Source: Planococcus maitriensis (GTDB taxonomy: Bacteria > Bacillota > Bacilli > Bacillales_A > Planococcaceae). From it: a DNA stretch of 64,000 nt. The stretch spans positions 310,001 through 374,000 of the forward strand of contig NZ_QLZQ01000001.1 of NCBI RefSeq assembly GCF_003289925.1, given 5' to 3'. The notes beneath the pieces were generated by a model. That model was not told the origin of the DNA. It searched no databases and was given only the letters and a program-made list of their open reading frames with translations. A program made the position numbers and the translations under genes. Numbering within the stretch: the stretch's first letter is position 1; each line of letters begins with the position of its first letter. This document shows positions 1 through 8,699 of the stretch, piece after piece.

Positions 1-1
1 C

Positions 2-40
2 CCGCTTGGCCTTTGGCAAGACAGGGAGGCGGTGGAATGA
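2..40 (+). CDS. 3' end of an upstream gene (partial)
   Basis: An open frame enters from the left edge and stops at TGA 38-40, overlapping the ATG of murJ in the classic ATGA arrangement. Only twelve codons are visible, so no product can be named. The overlap suggests the two genes are translated together in one operon. Confidence 0.45.
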   Translation, partial: PLGLWQDREAVE

Positions 41-1563
41 AAAAAGCCGTCATTCTCATCATGATACTGACCATTTTTTCGAAGTTCATCGGCTTTTTCA
101 GGGATATCACCTTAGCTTATTTTTACGGAGCTTCAGGCGTCAGTGACGCGTATTTAATCGCATTGACGATCCCGACGGTCATTTTCGGTTTTGTGGCCAC
201 CGGCATATCCACCGGCTATATCCCCATGTACAGCCGGATAGAAGCCGATCATGGCGAAAAGGACAGCAAGGCGTATACAAATAATCTATTGAATATTCTC
301 TGGGCATTATGCACGGCAACGGTCATTCTGGGGCTAATCTTTACCCAGCCGCTCGTCAAAATATTCGCTAGCGGTTTTGAAGGGGAGATCTTGGAACTGG
401 CGGTCAGCTTTACGCGCATCACTATCGTCGGGATCTATTTCACGATGACGATCCGGATTTTGAGCAGTTATTTGAATATGAAAAAATATTACGTCGTCCC
501 TACATTGATCGGCCTGCCGCTGAACATCGTCATGATCATCTCGATCATCATCAGTTCGAAGTTCGATCTCGTAATTGTCCTTGCAATCGGCAACCTGGCG
601 GCAATTATGATCCAATTCGCCATCTTGATGTATTTTGCGTACAAAAAAGGATTCAAGTACCAATTCATTTTCAAGCCGAAAGACAAGCATATAAAAAGCA
701 TGGTCATCTTGGCAATTCCGGTCATCATCGGTTCGTCGGTCAACCAGATCAATAAACTGGTCGACCGGACATTGGCTTCGCAAATTTCCATCGGCGGCAT
801 CTCGGCCTTGAATTACGCAAACACCTTGAATTTGTTTGTGCAAGGGGTTTTCGTCGTCTCCATTTCCACAGTCATGTACCCGCTCATCTCGAAGATGGCT
901 TCAAAAGGCAATATGGAGGGGTTGAAGCGTTCCGTTTCCCAGGCAATCAATGGCATCAGCTTGCTTGTCGTCCCGGCGACGGTCGGTTCGCTGTTATTCG
1001 CAGAACCGATTGTTGCATTGCTCTTCGGGAGAGGGGCATTTGATGACTCGGCAATCGCCTTGACCTCCAGCGCGTTTTTCTTCTACTCGATCGGCATGGT
1101 TGCCTACGGTTTGCGCGAAGTGTTGTCGAGGGCGTTCTATTCGCTTCAGGACACGCGGACGCCGATGGTCAATGCAGCTATTGCGATGGTGTTGAATATT
1201 ATCCTGAACTTTATACTGGCCAGGTATATGGGGATTGGCGGTTTGGCGCTGGCGACAAGCATTGCGGCGATATTCGGGACCATCCTGTTGTTTTTGAGTC
1301 TGCGAAAGAAAATCGGCGCTTTCGACATGAGGCAGATGTCAATGTCTTTTCTGAAGATCACTATCGCATCAATAGCGATGGGTGCAGCGGCTAAGATCTT
1401 ATACAATGGCTTACTGCCGTTGTTGGGTTCGCCAATTTCCTTGGTGTTGTCTATTGCAGCGGCAATCGTCTTGTATTTTGTTTTCGTCTACATATTAAAG
1501 ATTGAAGATGCGCAAGAGATGACGCACGCAATTAAAAAGAAATTGTCAAGACGTCCGAAATGA
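37..1563 (+). CDS. murJ: Lipid II flippase-type MurJ/MviN membrane protein
   Basis: A 508-residue polytopic membrane protein of the MOP/MATE-like superfamily, with about 14 hydrophobic segments spread along the whole length. Family members flip undecaprenyl-linked cell wall precursors across the membrane. The N-terminal FSKxxGFxRD stretch and the SRAFYSLQDTRTP stretch (about residue 375) are typical of MurJ. The start is put at ATG 37 because AGGGAGG lies just upstream; an in-frame TTG at 13 overlaps that site. Because the previous gene overlaps it, it may belong to a polysaccharide or wall operon, so a lipid-linked oligosaccharide flippase is an alternative. Confidence 0.85.
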   Translation: MKKAVILIMILTIFSKFIGFFRDITLAYFYGASGVSDAYLIALTIPTVIFGFVATGISTGYIPMYSRIEADHGEKDSKAYTNNLLNILWALCTATVILGLIFTQPLVKIFASGFEGEILELAVSFTRITIVGIYFTMTIRILSSYLNMKKYYVVPTLIGLPLNIVMIISIIISSKFDLVIVLAIGNLAAIMIQFAILMYFAYKKGFKYQFIFKPKDKHIKSMVILAIPVIIGSSVNQINKLVDRTLASQISIGGISALNYANTLNLFVQGVFVVSISTVMYPLISKMASKGNMEGLKRSVSQAINGISLLVVPATVGSLLFAEPIVALLFGRGAFDDSAIALTSSAFFFYSIGMVAYGLREVLSRAFYSLQDTRTPMVNAAIAMVLNIILNFILARYMGIGGLALATSIAAIFGTILLFLSLRKKIGAFDMRQMSMSFLKITIASIAMGAAAKILYNGLLPLLGSPISLVLSIAAAIVLYFVFVYILKIEDAQEMTHAIKKKLSRRPK

Positions 1564-1590
1564 GGGTTTGGTGTAGGATTACAAACAGAA

Positions 1591-1632
1591 AGTTGGAAGA
1601 CAAGGAAAGCCCTTGTCTTCTAGCTTTTTTTC
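1591..1632 (+). terminator. Intrinsic terminator of murJ
   Basis: A 15-bp stem (GAAGACAAGG core with its complement, five-base loop) is followed by a run of seven T. It ends the murJ transcript. Confidence 0.9.
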
Positions 1633-1661
1633 TTGTCCTGAAAAATGAAAACGGCTACACT
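1633..1661 (+). promoter_or_regulatory. Probable sigma-A promoter of the DASS symporter
   Basis: TTGTCC (1633-1638) and TACACT (1656-1661) are separated by 17 bases. The -35 begins directly behind the murJ terminator. A moderate match only. Confidence 0.45.
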
Positions 1662-1716
1662 TTAACAGGTGGAATAATTAAACAATTTTTATTTTTTAAA
1701 ATGGAGGGATAGCATA

Positions 1717-3357
1717 ATTTCGACAACTTGGAATTGGATGTGGGAAAAGCACCATCAAGCAAAAGACATGCTGCGCTTTTTCGCCAAGCCCGGCTCAACA
1801 AACCAGCCGGACGACCGCGACCGCGCAGAGGATGCTGGTACATACGATGAACGTTTCAAGAAGAAAAGCTATAACACGCCGCAGCTGATCGGGCTGATCC
1901 TCGGACCTTTATTGTTCATCTTGACGATGCTGTTCGTGAATCCGGAAGGCTTGGCGCCTGAAGCGAAAGCGATCCTGGCCAGTACCATCTGGATTGCGAC
2001 ATGGTGGATCACTGAAGCGATCCCGATTCCAGCCACTTCGTTATTGCCGATCGTCTTATTTCCTTTAACAGGGGGTTTGGACGTGGGAGAGACCACTTCC
2101 CCTTACGGCAACGACACGATTTTCCTGTTCATGGGCGGCTTCATGATCGCCTTGACGATGGAGAAATGGAATCTGCATAAACGCATTGCCTTGACCATCA
2201 TTTCATTGATCGGCACGAACACCGAGCGGATCATCCTCGGGTTCATGGTGGCGACCGGGTTCTTGTCGATGTGGATTTCCAACACTGCGACTGCCATGAT
2301 GATGGTGCCGATCGGGCTGGCGATCATTTACCAGGTGTCGGAAGCGCTGAAGCATGACGACTCGATCGACACGTCCCAGGAAAACTTCGGGTTCGGCAAA
2401 GCGCTCATGCTGGGGATTGCCTATTCCGCATCACTCGGCGGAATCGCGACATTGATCGGGACACCGCCGAATACTTTGCTTGCCGGTGCGGTCAATGAAA
2501 TCTACGGCATTGAAATCACTTTCGCCGAATGGATGCTGTTCGGCGTGCCGCTTGCCTGGATCTTCATCTTTGTGGCCTGGTTTTACTTGATCAAAATCGC
2601 GTTTCCGTTGAAATTGAAAGAATTGCCTGGGGGCAGCGCCGTCATTAAAGAGCAAAAGATGGAACTCGGAAAAGCTTCCTACGAGGAAAAAATCGTTTTC
2701 GCGATCTTCCTCTTGGCAGCATTTTCATGGATCACCCGCTCGTTCCTCTTGGTGGAATTTTTGCCTGGCTTGAACGATGCGATGGTCGGGTTGATCGCCG
2801 CCTTGATCTTGTTCGCCGTCCCTTCGAAAAACCGCAGAGGCGATCATTTGCTGGACTGGGCGACAGCCGTTAAATTGCCGTGGGGCATCCTGTTGCTCTT
2901 TGGGGGCGGTTTGGCGATCGCCGCCGGCTTCACCCAATCGGGCCTTTCCGAATGGATCGGCGGCCAGTTGATCGGCCTTCAGGGAATCAATGTCTTGATC
3001 ATCGTTCTTGTCGTTGCGGCATTTGTGCTGTTCCTGACAGAAATCACGTCCAATACCGCCACGGCGTCGATGATGTTCCCGATCATGGCCTCCTTGGCGG
3101 TCGCACTCGGCATCCATCCGTATGCACTGATGGTGACGGCCGCTGTCAAGGCCTCCTGTGCCTTCATGCTGCCGGTGGCGACACCGCCAAATGCCGTCGT
3201 CTTCGGTTCGGGTTATTTGAAAATCATCGATATGGCCCGTGCCGGGTTCATCCTCAACGTCTTCGGGATCGTCTTTGTCGGCCTGGCCGTCTACTACTTC
3301 CTGCCGCTCGTCTGGGGCATCGATTTATTGAGCACGCCTGCAAGATTCCTGGAATGA
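1717..3357 (+). CDS. DASS-family sodium:dicarboxylate/sulfate symporter
   Basis: A divalent-anion:Na+ symporter (SLC13/CitT-type), 546 residues from the start chosen here, with a hydrophilic N-terminus of about 50 residues and then about 12 membrane segments. Two SNT motifs, WISNTATA (about residue 190) and EITSNTATASMM (about 445), are the Na+/carboxylate-binding signatures, and GTPPN and ATPPNA follow each of them. Substrate is likely a C4-dicarboxylate or related anion; which one cannot be told. The only ribosome binding site, GGAGGG at 1703-1708, is eight bases before ATT 1717, whereas the first ATG (1738) is 29 bases away, so translation probably starts at ATT (residues STTWNW then the ATG). 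Confidence 0.85.
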   Translation: MSTTWNWMWEKHHQAKDMLRFFAKPGSTNQPDDRDRAEDAGTYDERFKKKSYNTPQLIGLILGPLLFILTMLFVNPEGLAPEAKAILASTIWIATWWITEAIPIPATSLLPIVLFPLTGGLDVGETTSPYGNDTIFLFMGGFMIALTMEKWNLHKRIALTIISLIGTNTERIILGFMVATGFLSMWISNTATAMMMVPIGLAIIYQVSEALKHDDSIDTSQENFGFGKALMLGIAYSASLGGIATLIGTPPNTLLAGAVNEIYGIEITFAEWMLFGVPLAWIFIFVAWFYLIKIAFPLKLKELPGGSAVIKEQKMELGKASYEEKIVFAIFLLAAFSWITRSFLLVEFLPGLNDAMVGLIAALILFAVPSKNRRGDHLLDWATAVKLPWGILLLFGGGLAIAAGFTQSGLSEWIGGQLIGLQGINVLIIVLVVAAFVLFLTEITSNTATASMMFPIMASLAVALGIHPYALMVTAAVKASCAFMLPVATPPNAVVFGSGYLKIIDMARAGFILNVFGIVFVGLAVYYFLPLVWGIDLLSTPARFLE

Positions 3358-3364
3358 ACATAGA

Positions 3365-3399
3365 AGAGCCGCCTCATGCAATCGAGGCGGCTCTTTTTC
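3365..3399. terminator. Bidirectional terminator
   Basis: An 11-bp GC-rich stem (AGAGCCGCCTC and its complement, eight-base loop) with T-run to the right. It lies between convergent genes and its right arm overlaps the stop codon of the minus-strand MFS gene. Confidence 0.85.
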
Positions 3400-4570
3400 T
3401 GTACCAGGTAACGGCCAACACGTAAAGCGTGGGCATCAAGGCGCAAAGGAGGATCAGCACATTCCAGCCGAAGCGGGTCCAGACGGGGCTGAGCAGCGAA
3501 CTTCCGGCGGCGACGCCGATATAATAAGACACGAGATACAAGCTTGATGCGCTGCCTTTATGATGCGTGGCCTGCTGGCCCACTGAAGCGGCAGTCAGTG
3601 AATGGGCCGTGAAAAACCCGAGGCAAGTCACGCACAGGCCGGTTGCCACCATCCACAGTTCAGGGCCGAGCGTCATCAACACGCCGGCCGAAAAAATGAA
3701 CACGCCGATGATGCGCACGCGCCTCAAGCCGAATGCTTCAGCGGCGCGCCCGGCCATAGGGGAGCCGATGACCCCGATGCCGTAGGCGAAGAACAGATAG
3801 GAAATCGCCTGCAGCGACATGGAGAAAGGCGGCGCTTCGAGATGAAACGGCAAATAGGTCCAGACGCCGGTGAAAGCGATCTGAAGAATCGCCCCAAGGC
3901 CGAACACAACGAGCAGTGCCGGGTTTTTCAAATGGAACAGGAAGCCTTCGATATCTTTTGAGAAGCTCAGTTCGCTCGGTTCGAAATGATAAGAAGGCGG
4001 CAATAGGAAAAGGACGGCGATAAACAGGGCGATGCCTGTTGCGCCGAATGCCAGAAACGTGAACTGCCAGGAGAACGCATCGGTCAAAAACCCGGTCAGG
4101 ACGCGGCCAAGCATGCCGCCGAGTGCGTTGCTCGATATGTATAAAGCGGTAGCATAGGCAATGTTTTTCCGGTCGATCTCTTCGCTGATATAGGCGAGCG
4201 CCGCAGCTGGAACCCCGGCAAGCGCAAAGCCCTGGATCAAGCGCAGCGCAAGAAATACCGTGAACGATTCGACGAATGGCAGGATGAAAAATGGGATGGC
4301 GGAGCCGAGCAGCGACCAGATGATATAGGAACGGCGCCCATTGCGGTCAGAGAAAAAACCGAGAATGACCAATCCGGCGATCAGCCCGATGATGGTCAGG
4401 GAGAGGGATAGGCTGGAAGTCGAGACCGATACCCCGAACTCCGAGACGAATACCGGCAGCAAAGGCTGAACGGCATACATATTGGCAAAAATAAATAGCG
4501 AAGCCAACAGCAGGCTCGCAATGATTTTCCAGAATTCGCGGTCCCGTACCGTGTATTTGCGCTGTTCCAT
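3374..4570 (-). CDS. MFS transporter, YnfM type
   Basis: A 398-residue major facilitator protein with 12 predicted membrane segments. The loop between helices 2 and 3 reads GFFSDRNGRRS, the classic MFS motif A, and the opening FANMYAVQPLLP stretch is typical of the YnfM/YybF-type drug or metabolite exporter group. ATG 4570 follows GGAAGTG at about 12 bases; a TTG at 4579 is a weaker alternative. Substrate unknown. It is a single-gene unit, convergent with the DASS gene. Confidence 0.8.
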   Translation of the reverse strand: MEQRKYTVRDREFWKIIASLLLASLFIFANMYAVQPLLPVFVSEFGVSVSTSSLSLSLTIIGLIAGLVILGFFSDRNGRRSYIIWSLLGSAIPFFILPFVESFTVFLALRLIQGFALAGVPAAALAYISEEIDRKNIAYATALYISSNALGGMLGRVLTGFLTDAFSWQFTFLAFGATGIALFIAVLFLLPPSYHFEPSELSFSKDIEGFLFHLKNPALLVVFGLGAILQIAFTGVWTYLPFHLEAPPFSMSLQAISYLFFAYGIGVIGSPMAGRAAEAFGLRRVRIIGVFIFSAGVLMTLGPELWMVATGLCVTCLGFFTAHSLTAASVGQQATHHKGSASSLYLVSYYIGVAAGSSLLSPVWTRFGWNVLILLCALMPTLYVLAVTWYRKRAASIA

Positions 4571-4652
4571 GGGAGACAATCACTTCCGTTTCGTAGTAGC
4601 TTCTATCGTCCATTCTATCACTCATTGACCAGTGATTGTGAACGCAAAAAGG

Positions 4653-4681
4653 TGCAGAAAAACCCGCACGGAAAATGCGGG
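4653..4681 (-). terminator. Terminator of the unknown 143-residue gene
   Basis: On the minus strand CCCGCA-loop-TGCGGG is followed by five T. It stands just behind the stop of the gene at 4689-5120. Confidence 0.8.
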
Positions 4682-4688
4682 CTGGGCG

Positions 4689-5120
4689 TTAAAGCTTATT
4701 GAAATACGCGAGGATTTGTTTACGGCTGGGTTCCTGCAGGCGATAGCGCAATTCCTTGTTTTGGGTATTCACGAGATGATAGGCCGGGTTTTCGACAACC
4801 GTAAACTTCCAATGCGGTTTCACGTTCTTTTTCTTCAATTGCAGTTCTGGAGGCATCATCTTGCCAGTGAAACTTTCAAGTTTAGCCATCAGGAACGTAT
4901 CCATGTAGCGGACGATGACAAACCCTTGGTGTTTCTCCGGGTCATATTTCGAGAGATTGTATTCACTTACATCAAAACCTTTTTCATAACGTTGTACAGA
5001 CGGAGAAAGGACGAAAAATTCCTCGTTGTAAAACACATTCGAGTTGCCGAATTGCTTGAGGCCCAATTCCTCAACCAAAAGATCCTTATTGACCAAATTC
5101 ATTTCGCGCGCAGTAGCCAT
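4689..5120 (-). CDS. Unknown soluble protein, 143 residues
   Basis: Not recognised. A soluble protein rich in Lys, Glu and aromatic residues, without a signal peptide, membrane segment or cysteine cluster. The central part (residues 30-105) has alternating hydrophobic and charged positions that suggest mixed alpha/beta structure. The start at ATG 5120 is supported by GAGGAGG six to seven bases upstream on the minus strand; an upstream in-frame start at 5135 overlaps that site. It has its own terminator and diverges from the SRAP gene, so it looks like a real single-gene unit. Confidence 0.7.
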   Translation of the reverse strand: MATAREMNLVNKDLLVEELGLKQFGNSNVFYNEEFFVLSPSVQRYEKGFDVSEYNLSKYDPEKHQGFVIVRYMDTFLMAKLESFTGKMMPPELQLKKKNVKPHWKFTVVENPAYHLVNTQNKELRYRLQEPSRKQILAYFNKL

Positions 5121-5284
5121 GCAATTCCTCCTCATTTCCTTATAGTCTCTCCATTATAACATTCTTTTGGCGTGTACGCTGAAAGCGCGCCCTTAAAGGG
5201 GTGGGCAGCGGATTGCTAGAGAAGTTAGAAAAATCTGTTATATTGGAAGTAAGCTAATCCACTTGAGAGAAGGGGAGGATTTCA

Positions 5285-5962
5285 GTGTGCGGAAGATTTG
5301 CGTTATATGCAGATTACGGAGCTTTGCTCGAGCGCTTTGGCATAGAAGAAGCCACGCTCGCCCAGGCGTCCTACGAAGAGAATTACAATGTGGCGCCTTC
5401 CCGGCAGATCGTTGCGGTCATCAATGATGGCGAGCGCAACCGGCTTGGGACATTGCGCTGGGGGCTCATCCCGCCATGGGCGAAAGATGAGAAAATCGGC
5501 TACAAGATGATCAACGCCCGGGCTGAAACGGCTGCAGAAAAACCCAGTTTCCGCCATGCTTTCAAGAAAAAGCGCTGCCTAATCCCGGCGAATGCGTTTT
5601 ACGAATGGAAAAAAGGCCAGGACGGCAAGACGCCGATGCTCATCCATATGGCGGACGGTGAGTTGTTTGCATTTGCTGGACTATGGGAGTCATGGAAGTC
5701 GCCGGAAGGGGAAATGGTCCATAGCTGCACGATTCTGACGACGCAGCCGAACGCATTGATGGCGGAGATCCATGACCGCATGCCGGTGATTTTGGCCAAG
5801 GAAGCGGAGAAGGACTGGTTGGACCCGAATATCCAGGACCCCGAAATCTTGCAAAAACTCATCAAGCCTTACGAAACGGCAGGGTTGGAAGCGTATGAAG
5901 TATCCAGCGCAGTCAATTCGCCGAAGAACAATGGGCAGGAATTGATTCGGGAAATCGGATGA
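5285..5962 (+). CDS. SRAP-domain protein (YedK/HMCES type)
   Basis: Protects abasic sites in single-stranded DNA by forming a thiazolidine crosslink through its N-terminal cysteine (known of the family). The 225-residue protein has the full set of key residues: Cys2, Asn77 in MINARAET, Glu107 in FYEWKK and His163 in HDRMPVIL. Translation must start at GTG 5285 so that Cys2 becomes the N-terminal nucleophile after methionine removal; AAGGGGAGG is at the right distance. The patatin-like gene follows 27 bases later, so the two may be co-transcribed. Confidence 0.92.
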   Translation: MCGRFALYADYGALLERFGIEEATLAQASYEENYNVAPSRQIVAVINDGERNRLGTLRWGLIPPWAKDEKIGYKMINARAETAAEKPSFRHAFKKKRCLIPANAFYEWKKGQDGKTPMLIHMADGELFAFAGLWESWKSPEGEMVHSCTILTTQPNALMAEIHDRMPVILAKEAEKDWLDPNIQDPEILQKLIKPYETAGLEAYEVSSAVNSPKNNGQELIREIG

Positions 5963-5989
5963 CCACACTTTCATGCAAAGGGGAGGGGC

Positions 5990-6871
5990 ATGGTGAAAAG
6001 CGGATTGATCTTGGAAGGCGGCGGCATGCGGGGGGTCTATACGGCTGGCGTGCTGCAGAAGTTCATGGAAGAGGACATATTTTCGGATTATGTGATCGGG
6101 GTATCGGCTGGCGCTTGCAATGCCGTGTCTTACCTTTCCCGGCAAAGCGGCAGGAACCGGACGGTGATGATCGATTACGTCACGCATCCAGATTATATTT
6201 CAATGAAAAACTTGCTGAAGAAACGCGAACTATTCGGCATGAACCTGATTTTCGACGATATACCGAACCGGCTGGTGCCGTTTGATTATGGGGGGTTCGG
6301 CGCTGCTGCGGAAGAATTCGTCGTCGGGACGACAGATTGCATGACTGGGGAAGCGGTCTATTACCGCAAGCCGCTGCCTCCCGAAGAACTGCTCACGGTC
6401 GTGCGGGCATCGAGTTCACTGCCGTTCATGTCACGCCCTGTGGAATTCGGCGGCCGCCTCCTCATGGACGGCAGCCTGGCCGACCCGCTGCCGATCAAAC
6501 AAGCCTTGTCGGATGGTGTGACCAGGCCGATCATCGTGATGACACGTGAAAAGAGCTACCGGAAGCGCAAGACGCCCCTTATGCGCCTCGCCCCGGCATT
6601 CGCCCGGCAATATCCGGGCCTTGCAAAGGCGCTCGAGGAGCGGCAGCGCATTTATAACGAATCGCTTGGGCAGATAGAAGCGCTCGAAGCGCAAGGTGCT
6701 GCCATTGTCGTACGCCCCCGTAACTTGCACAAGCTGCGCGGCATCGAGCGGGACCAGGAGCGGCTTGCGGCTTTGTATGTGCAAGGGTACCGGGATGCAG
6801 AACTGGTCGTGCCGCGCGCTAGAAAATTTATCGGAGCACAAAATGCCTTGAGTTCAGAGAGGAGTTCGTGA
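5990..6871 (+). CDS. Patatin-like phospholipase (YjjU/RssA-like)
   Basis: A 293-residue cytoplasmic serine lipase-type protein. The oxyanion loop LEGGGMRG (residues 8-15), the nucleophile elbow GVSAG with Ser39, and the catalytic Asp in MDGSLADP (about 157) form the Ser-Asp dyad of patatins. The overall pattern is that of the bacterial YjjU group, whose substrate is not well defined. The start is ATG 5990, 8 bases after AGGGGAGGGG. The stop overlaps the ATG of the acetyltransferase gene (TGATG), so the two are translationally coupled. Confidence 0.88.
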   Translation: MVKSGLILEGGGMRGVYTAGVLQKFMEEDIFSDYVIGVSAGACNAVSYLSRQSGRNRTVMIDYVTHPDYISMKNLLKKRELFGMNLIFDDIPNRLVPFDYGGFGAAAEEFVVGTTDCMTGEAVYYRKPLPPEELLTVVRASSSLPFMSRPVEFGGRLLMDGSLADPLPIKQALSDGVTRPIIVMTREKSYRKRKTPLMRLAPAFARQYPGLAKALEERQRIYNESLGQIEALEAQGAAIVVRPRNLHKLRGIERDQERLAALYVQGYRDAELVVPRARKFIGAQNALSSERSS

Positions 6872-7317
6872 TGATTACCGAAATAGACCAGACAGATGAG
6901 AAAATTGCACGCGATGTCCAATCAATCCAGCGTCCGGCGTACCGGATTGAAGCAGAGCTGATGGGATTTCATGATATCCCCCATATATCCGAGACGATCG
7001 ACGAAATCCAGCAGAGCGAAGAGACGTTCCTCGGCTATCAGGATGGGTATTTAAAAGGTTTCATTTCCTTTAAGGAAGAAGATGGTGTCGTCGACATTTA
7101 CCGGCTCGTTGTGGATCCGCTCCAGTTCCGCCAAGGGATCGCCCGGAGTTTGGTGGACCACTTGCTCCAGCAAAAGAAAGCAAAGGAATTCGTTGTCAGT
7201 ACGGGCACAGCGAATGTACCTGCCCGTAAACTGTACGAATCATTTGGCTTCCGGGAAGAAGAAACTTTCGAAGTTGCGCCAGGTGTAACATGTACCCAAT
7301 TCCGCCTGGCAGTTTGA
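6871..7317 (+). CDS. GNAT-family N-acetyltransferase
   Basis: A 148-residue acetyl-CoA-dependent acetyltransferase. The segment VVDIYRLVVDPLQFRQGIARSL contains the Q/R-x-x-G-x-A acetyl-CoA loop (motif A), and STGTANVPARKLYESFGF is the typical motif B end of the fold. Substrate is unknown. ATG 6871 overlaps the patatin stop; GTG 6868 is also possible. AGAGAGGAG lies upstream. Confidence 0.85.
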   Translation: MITEIDQTDEKIARDVQSIQRPAYRIEAELMGFHDIPHISETIDEIQQSEETFLGYQDGYLKGFISFKEEDGVVDIYRLVVDPLQFRQGIARSLVDHLLQQKKAKEFVVSTGTANVPARKLYESFGFREEETFEVAPGVTCTQFRLAV

Positions 7318-7323
7318 GAATTT

Positions 7324-7366
7324 GCCGCCACAGTCCCCTTAAGGGCTGCAGGCGGCTTTTGCGGTT
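7324..7366 (+). terminator. Probable terminator after the acetyltransferase
   Basis: GCCGCC (7324-7329) pairs with GGCGGC (7351-7356), followed by interrupted T-runs. The tail is imperfect, so termination may be partial. GGGCTGCAGGC is repeated at about 7343 and 7370. Confidence 0.5.
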
Positions 7367-7464
7367 TTGGGGCTGCAGGCACATTTATTTATTTTTAATT
7401 CGAGATAATATAAAATGAAGGAAGTGGATATGTCCCTGTCCGCACAGAAAGGAGTGCGATTCAG

Positions 7465-7674
7465 ATGATTAAGATCTTGCCGCGCATTAACGAATTGGCT
7501 CAAAAAGAGCGCAGCTGCGGATTGAGCTATGAGGAAATCCGGGAGCAGCAAGTGCTCCGCCGCGAATATCTTCAGGAAATCCGTGGACAAGTTGAGTCGA
7601 CAGTAACGAATATGACAGTTATCGACCCGCTTGGTGCAGATGTCACACCGGGTAAAGTCAAAAACTTGAAATAA
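7465..7674 (+). CDS. DUF896 / UPF0291 protein (YnzC-like)
   Basis: A 69-residue helical protein of the DUF896 family. The opening INELAQKER stretch, the EEIREQQ-LRREYL helix pair and the closing VTPGKVKNLK are characteristic. The B. subtilis relative YnzC is a small helical-hairpin protein of unclear role. AAAGGAGTG stands ten bases before the ATG. Hsp33 follows 41 bases later, so the two may share a transcript. Confidence 0.85.
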   Translation: MIKILPRINELAQKERSCGLSYEEIREQQVLRREYLQEIRGQVESTVTNMTVIDPLGADVTPGKVKNLK

Positions 7675-7715
7675 AACGAACAAACCCAAACGATTTCAGA
7701 GAGGAAGAAAAATAG

Positions 7716-8585
7716 ATGAACGATTATTTAGTGAAAGCATTGGCCTATGATGGCCAAATCCGCGCCTTTGCCGCGCGCACGACCGAAACGGTGAATGAGG
7801 CGCAACGCCGCCATTACACATGGCCGACCGCCTCCGCGGCACTTGGCCGTTCAATGACAGCAAGTGTCATGCTTGGTGCGATGCTGAAAGGCGAAGAAAA
7901 ATTGACGATCAAGATCAATGGGGGCGGCCCGCTCGGCACGATTCTCGTGGATGCCAACGCAAAAGGCGAAGTGCGGGGATATGTTTCCAATCCCCAGACC
8001 CATTTTGACTTGAACGAGCAGGGCAAGCTCGATGTCCGCCGGGCAGTCGGGACAGAAGGGACGCTGACTGTCTCCAAGGATATCGGTTTACAGCATCCGT
8101 ATGTCGGCCAAGTGCCGATCGTCTCGGGCGAACTCGGGGATGATTTTACCCACTATATCGTGACTTCTGAACAGACGCCTTCCTCAGTCGGCGTCGGGGT
8201 TATCGTCAATCCGGACAATACCATCCTGGCTTCAGGCGGCTTCATGATCCAATTGATGCCGGGAACCGACGAACATGTGGTCAGCCAGCTCGAGCAGCGG
8301 CTTACCGAGATCCCGACCATTTCGAATATGGTCCGGGCGGGCTTGACGCCTGAAGATATCCTGGAGGAAGTCCTCGGCAAGGGCAATGTAAAAGCGCTTG
8401 ATACGATGCCGGTGAATTTCCAATGCCAATGCTCGCGTGAGCGCATCCATAACGCGATCCGGGGCCTTGGGCAAGAGGAAATCGAAGACATGATCGTGAC
8501 AGACGGACAGGCGGAGGCACAATGCCATTTCTGCAACGAAACGTATCTGTTCACGAAAGACCAATTGCAAGACATGTTGTCTTGA
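7716..8585 (+). CDS. hslO: Hsp33 redox-regulated chaperonin
   Basis: Cytosolic holdase activated by oxidation and unfolding. The 289-residue length is normal, and the C-terminal redox switch is complete: Cys237 and Cys239 (CxC) with Cys270 and Cys273 (CxxC), which bind zinc when reduced. The N-terminal domain carries the conserved [13 protein letters not shown] and GGGPLGTI stretches. GAGAGGAAG precedes the ATG. A strong terminator follows. Confidence 0.95.
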   Translation: MNDYLVKALAYDGQIRAFAARTTETVNEAQRRHYTWPTASAALGRSMTASVMLGAMLKGEEKLTIKINGGGPLGTILVDANAKGEVRGYVSNPQTHFDLNEQGKLDVRRAVGTEGTLTVSKDIGLQHPYVGQVPIVSGELGDDFTHYIVTSEQTPSSVGVGVIVNPDNTILASGGFMIQLMPGTDEHVVSQLEQRLTEIPTISNMVRAGLTPEDILEEVLGKGNVKALDTMPVNFQCQCSRERIHNAIRGLGQEEIEDMIVTDGQAEAQCHFCNETYLFTKDQLQDMLS

Positions 8586-8594
8586 TTGAATGCA

Positions 8595-8624
8595 AAGCCT
8601 GTGGAAAATTCCGCAGGCTTTTTG
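8595..8624 (+). terminator. Terminator of hslO
   Basis: AAGCCTG-TGG pairs with CCG-CAGGCTT around a six-base loop and is followed by T-run. The last T residues overlap the -35 of the next promoter. Confidence 0.85.
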
Positions 8625-8650
8625 ATTTGGAAGCTCAAGGCGGATATGAT
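8622..8650 (+). promoter_or_regulatory. Sigma-A promoter of the mhqD-like gene
   Basis: TTGATT (8622-8627) and TATGAT (8645-8650) are spaced by exactly 17 bases, directly upstream of the palindromic operator. Confidence 0.7.
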
Positions 8651-8660
8651 ATGATGTTAT

Positions 8661-8678
8661 TATCTCGAATTAAAGATA
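8661..8678 (+). promoter_or_regulatory. MhqR-type operator
   Basis: TATCTCGAATTAAAGATA has TATCT/AGATA arms and a CGAA core that fit the MhqR box of B. subtilis (TATCTCGAA-centre-AGATA). It begins ten bases after the -10, across the likely start point, and precedes an MhqD-like gene, which is a known MhqR target. Confidence 0.65.
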
Positions 8679-8699
8679 TTATAAATAGGAGGTTTTTAC

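Noticed and set aside
2880..3425. Plus-strand frame of 181 residues at the end of the DASS gene
   Set aside because: Arg/Cys/His-rich out-of-frame shadow that runs through the terminator.
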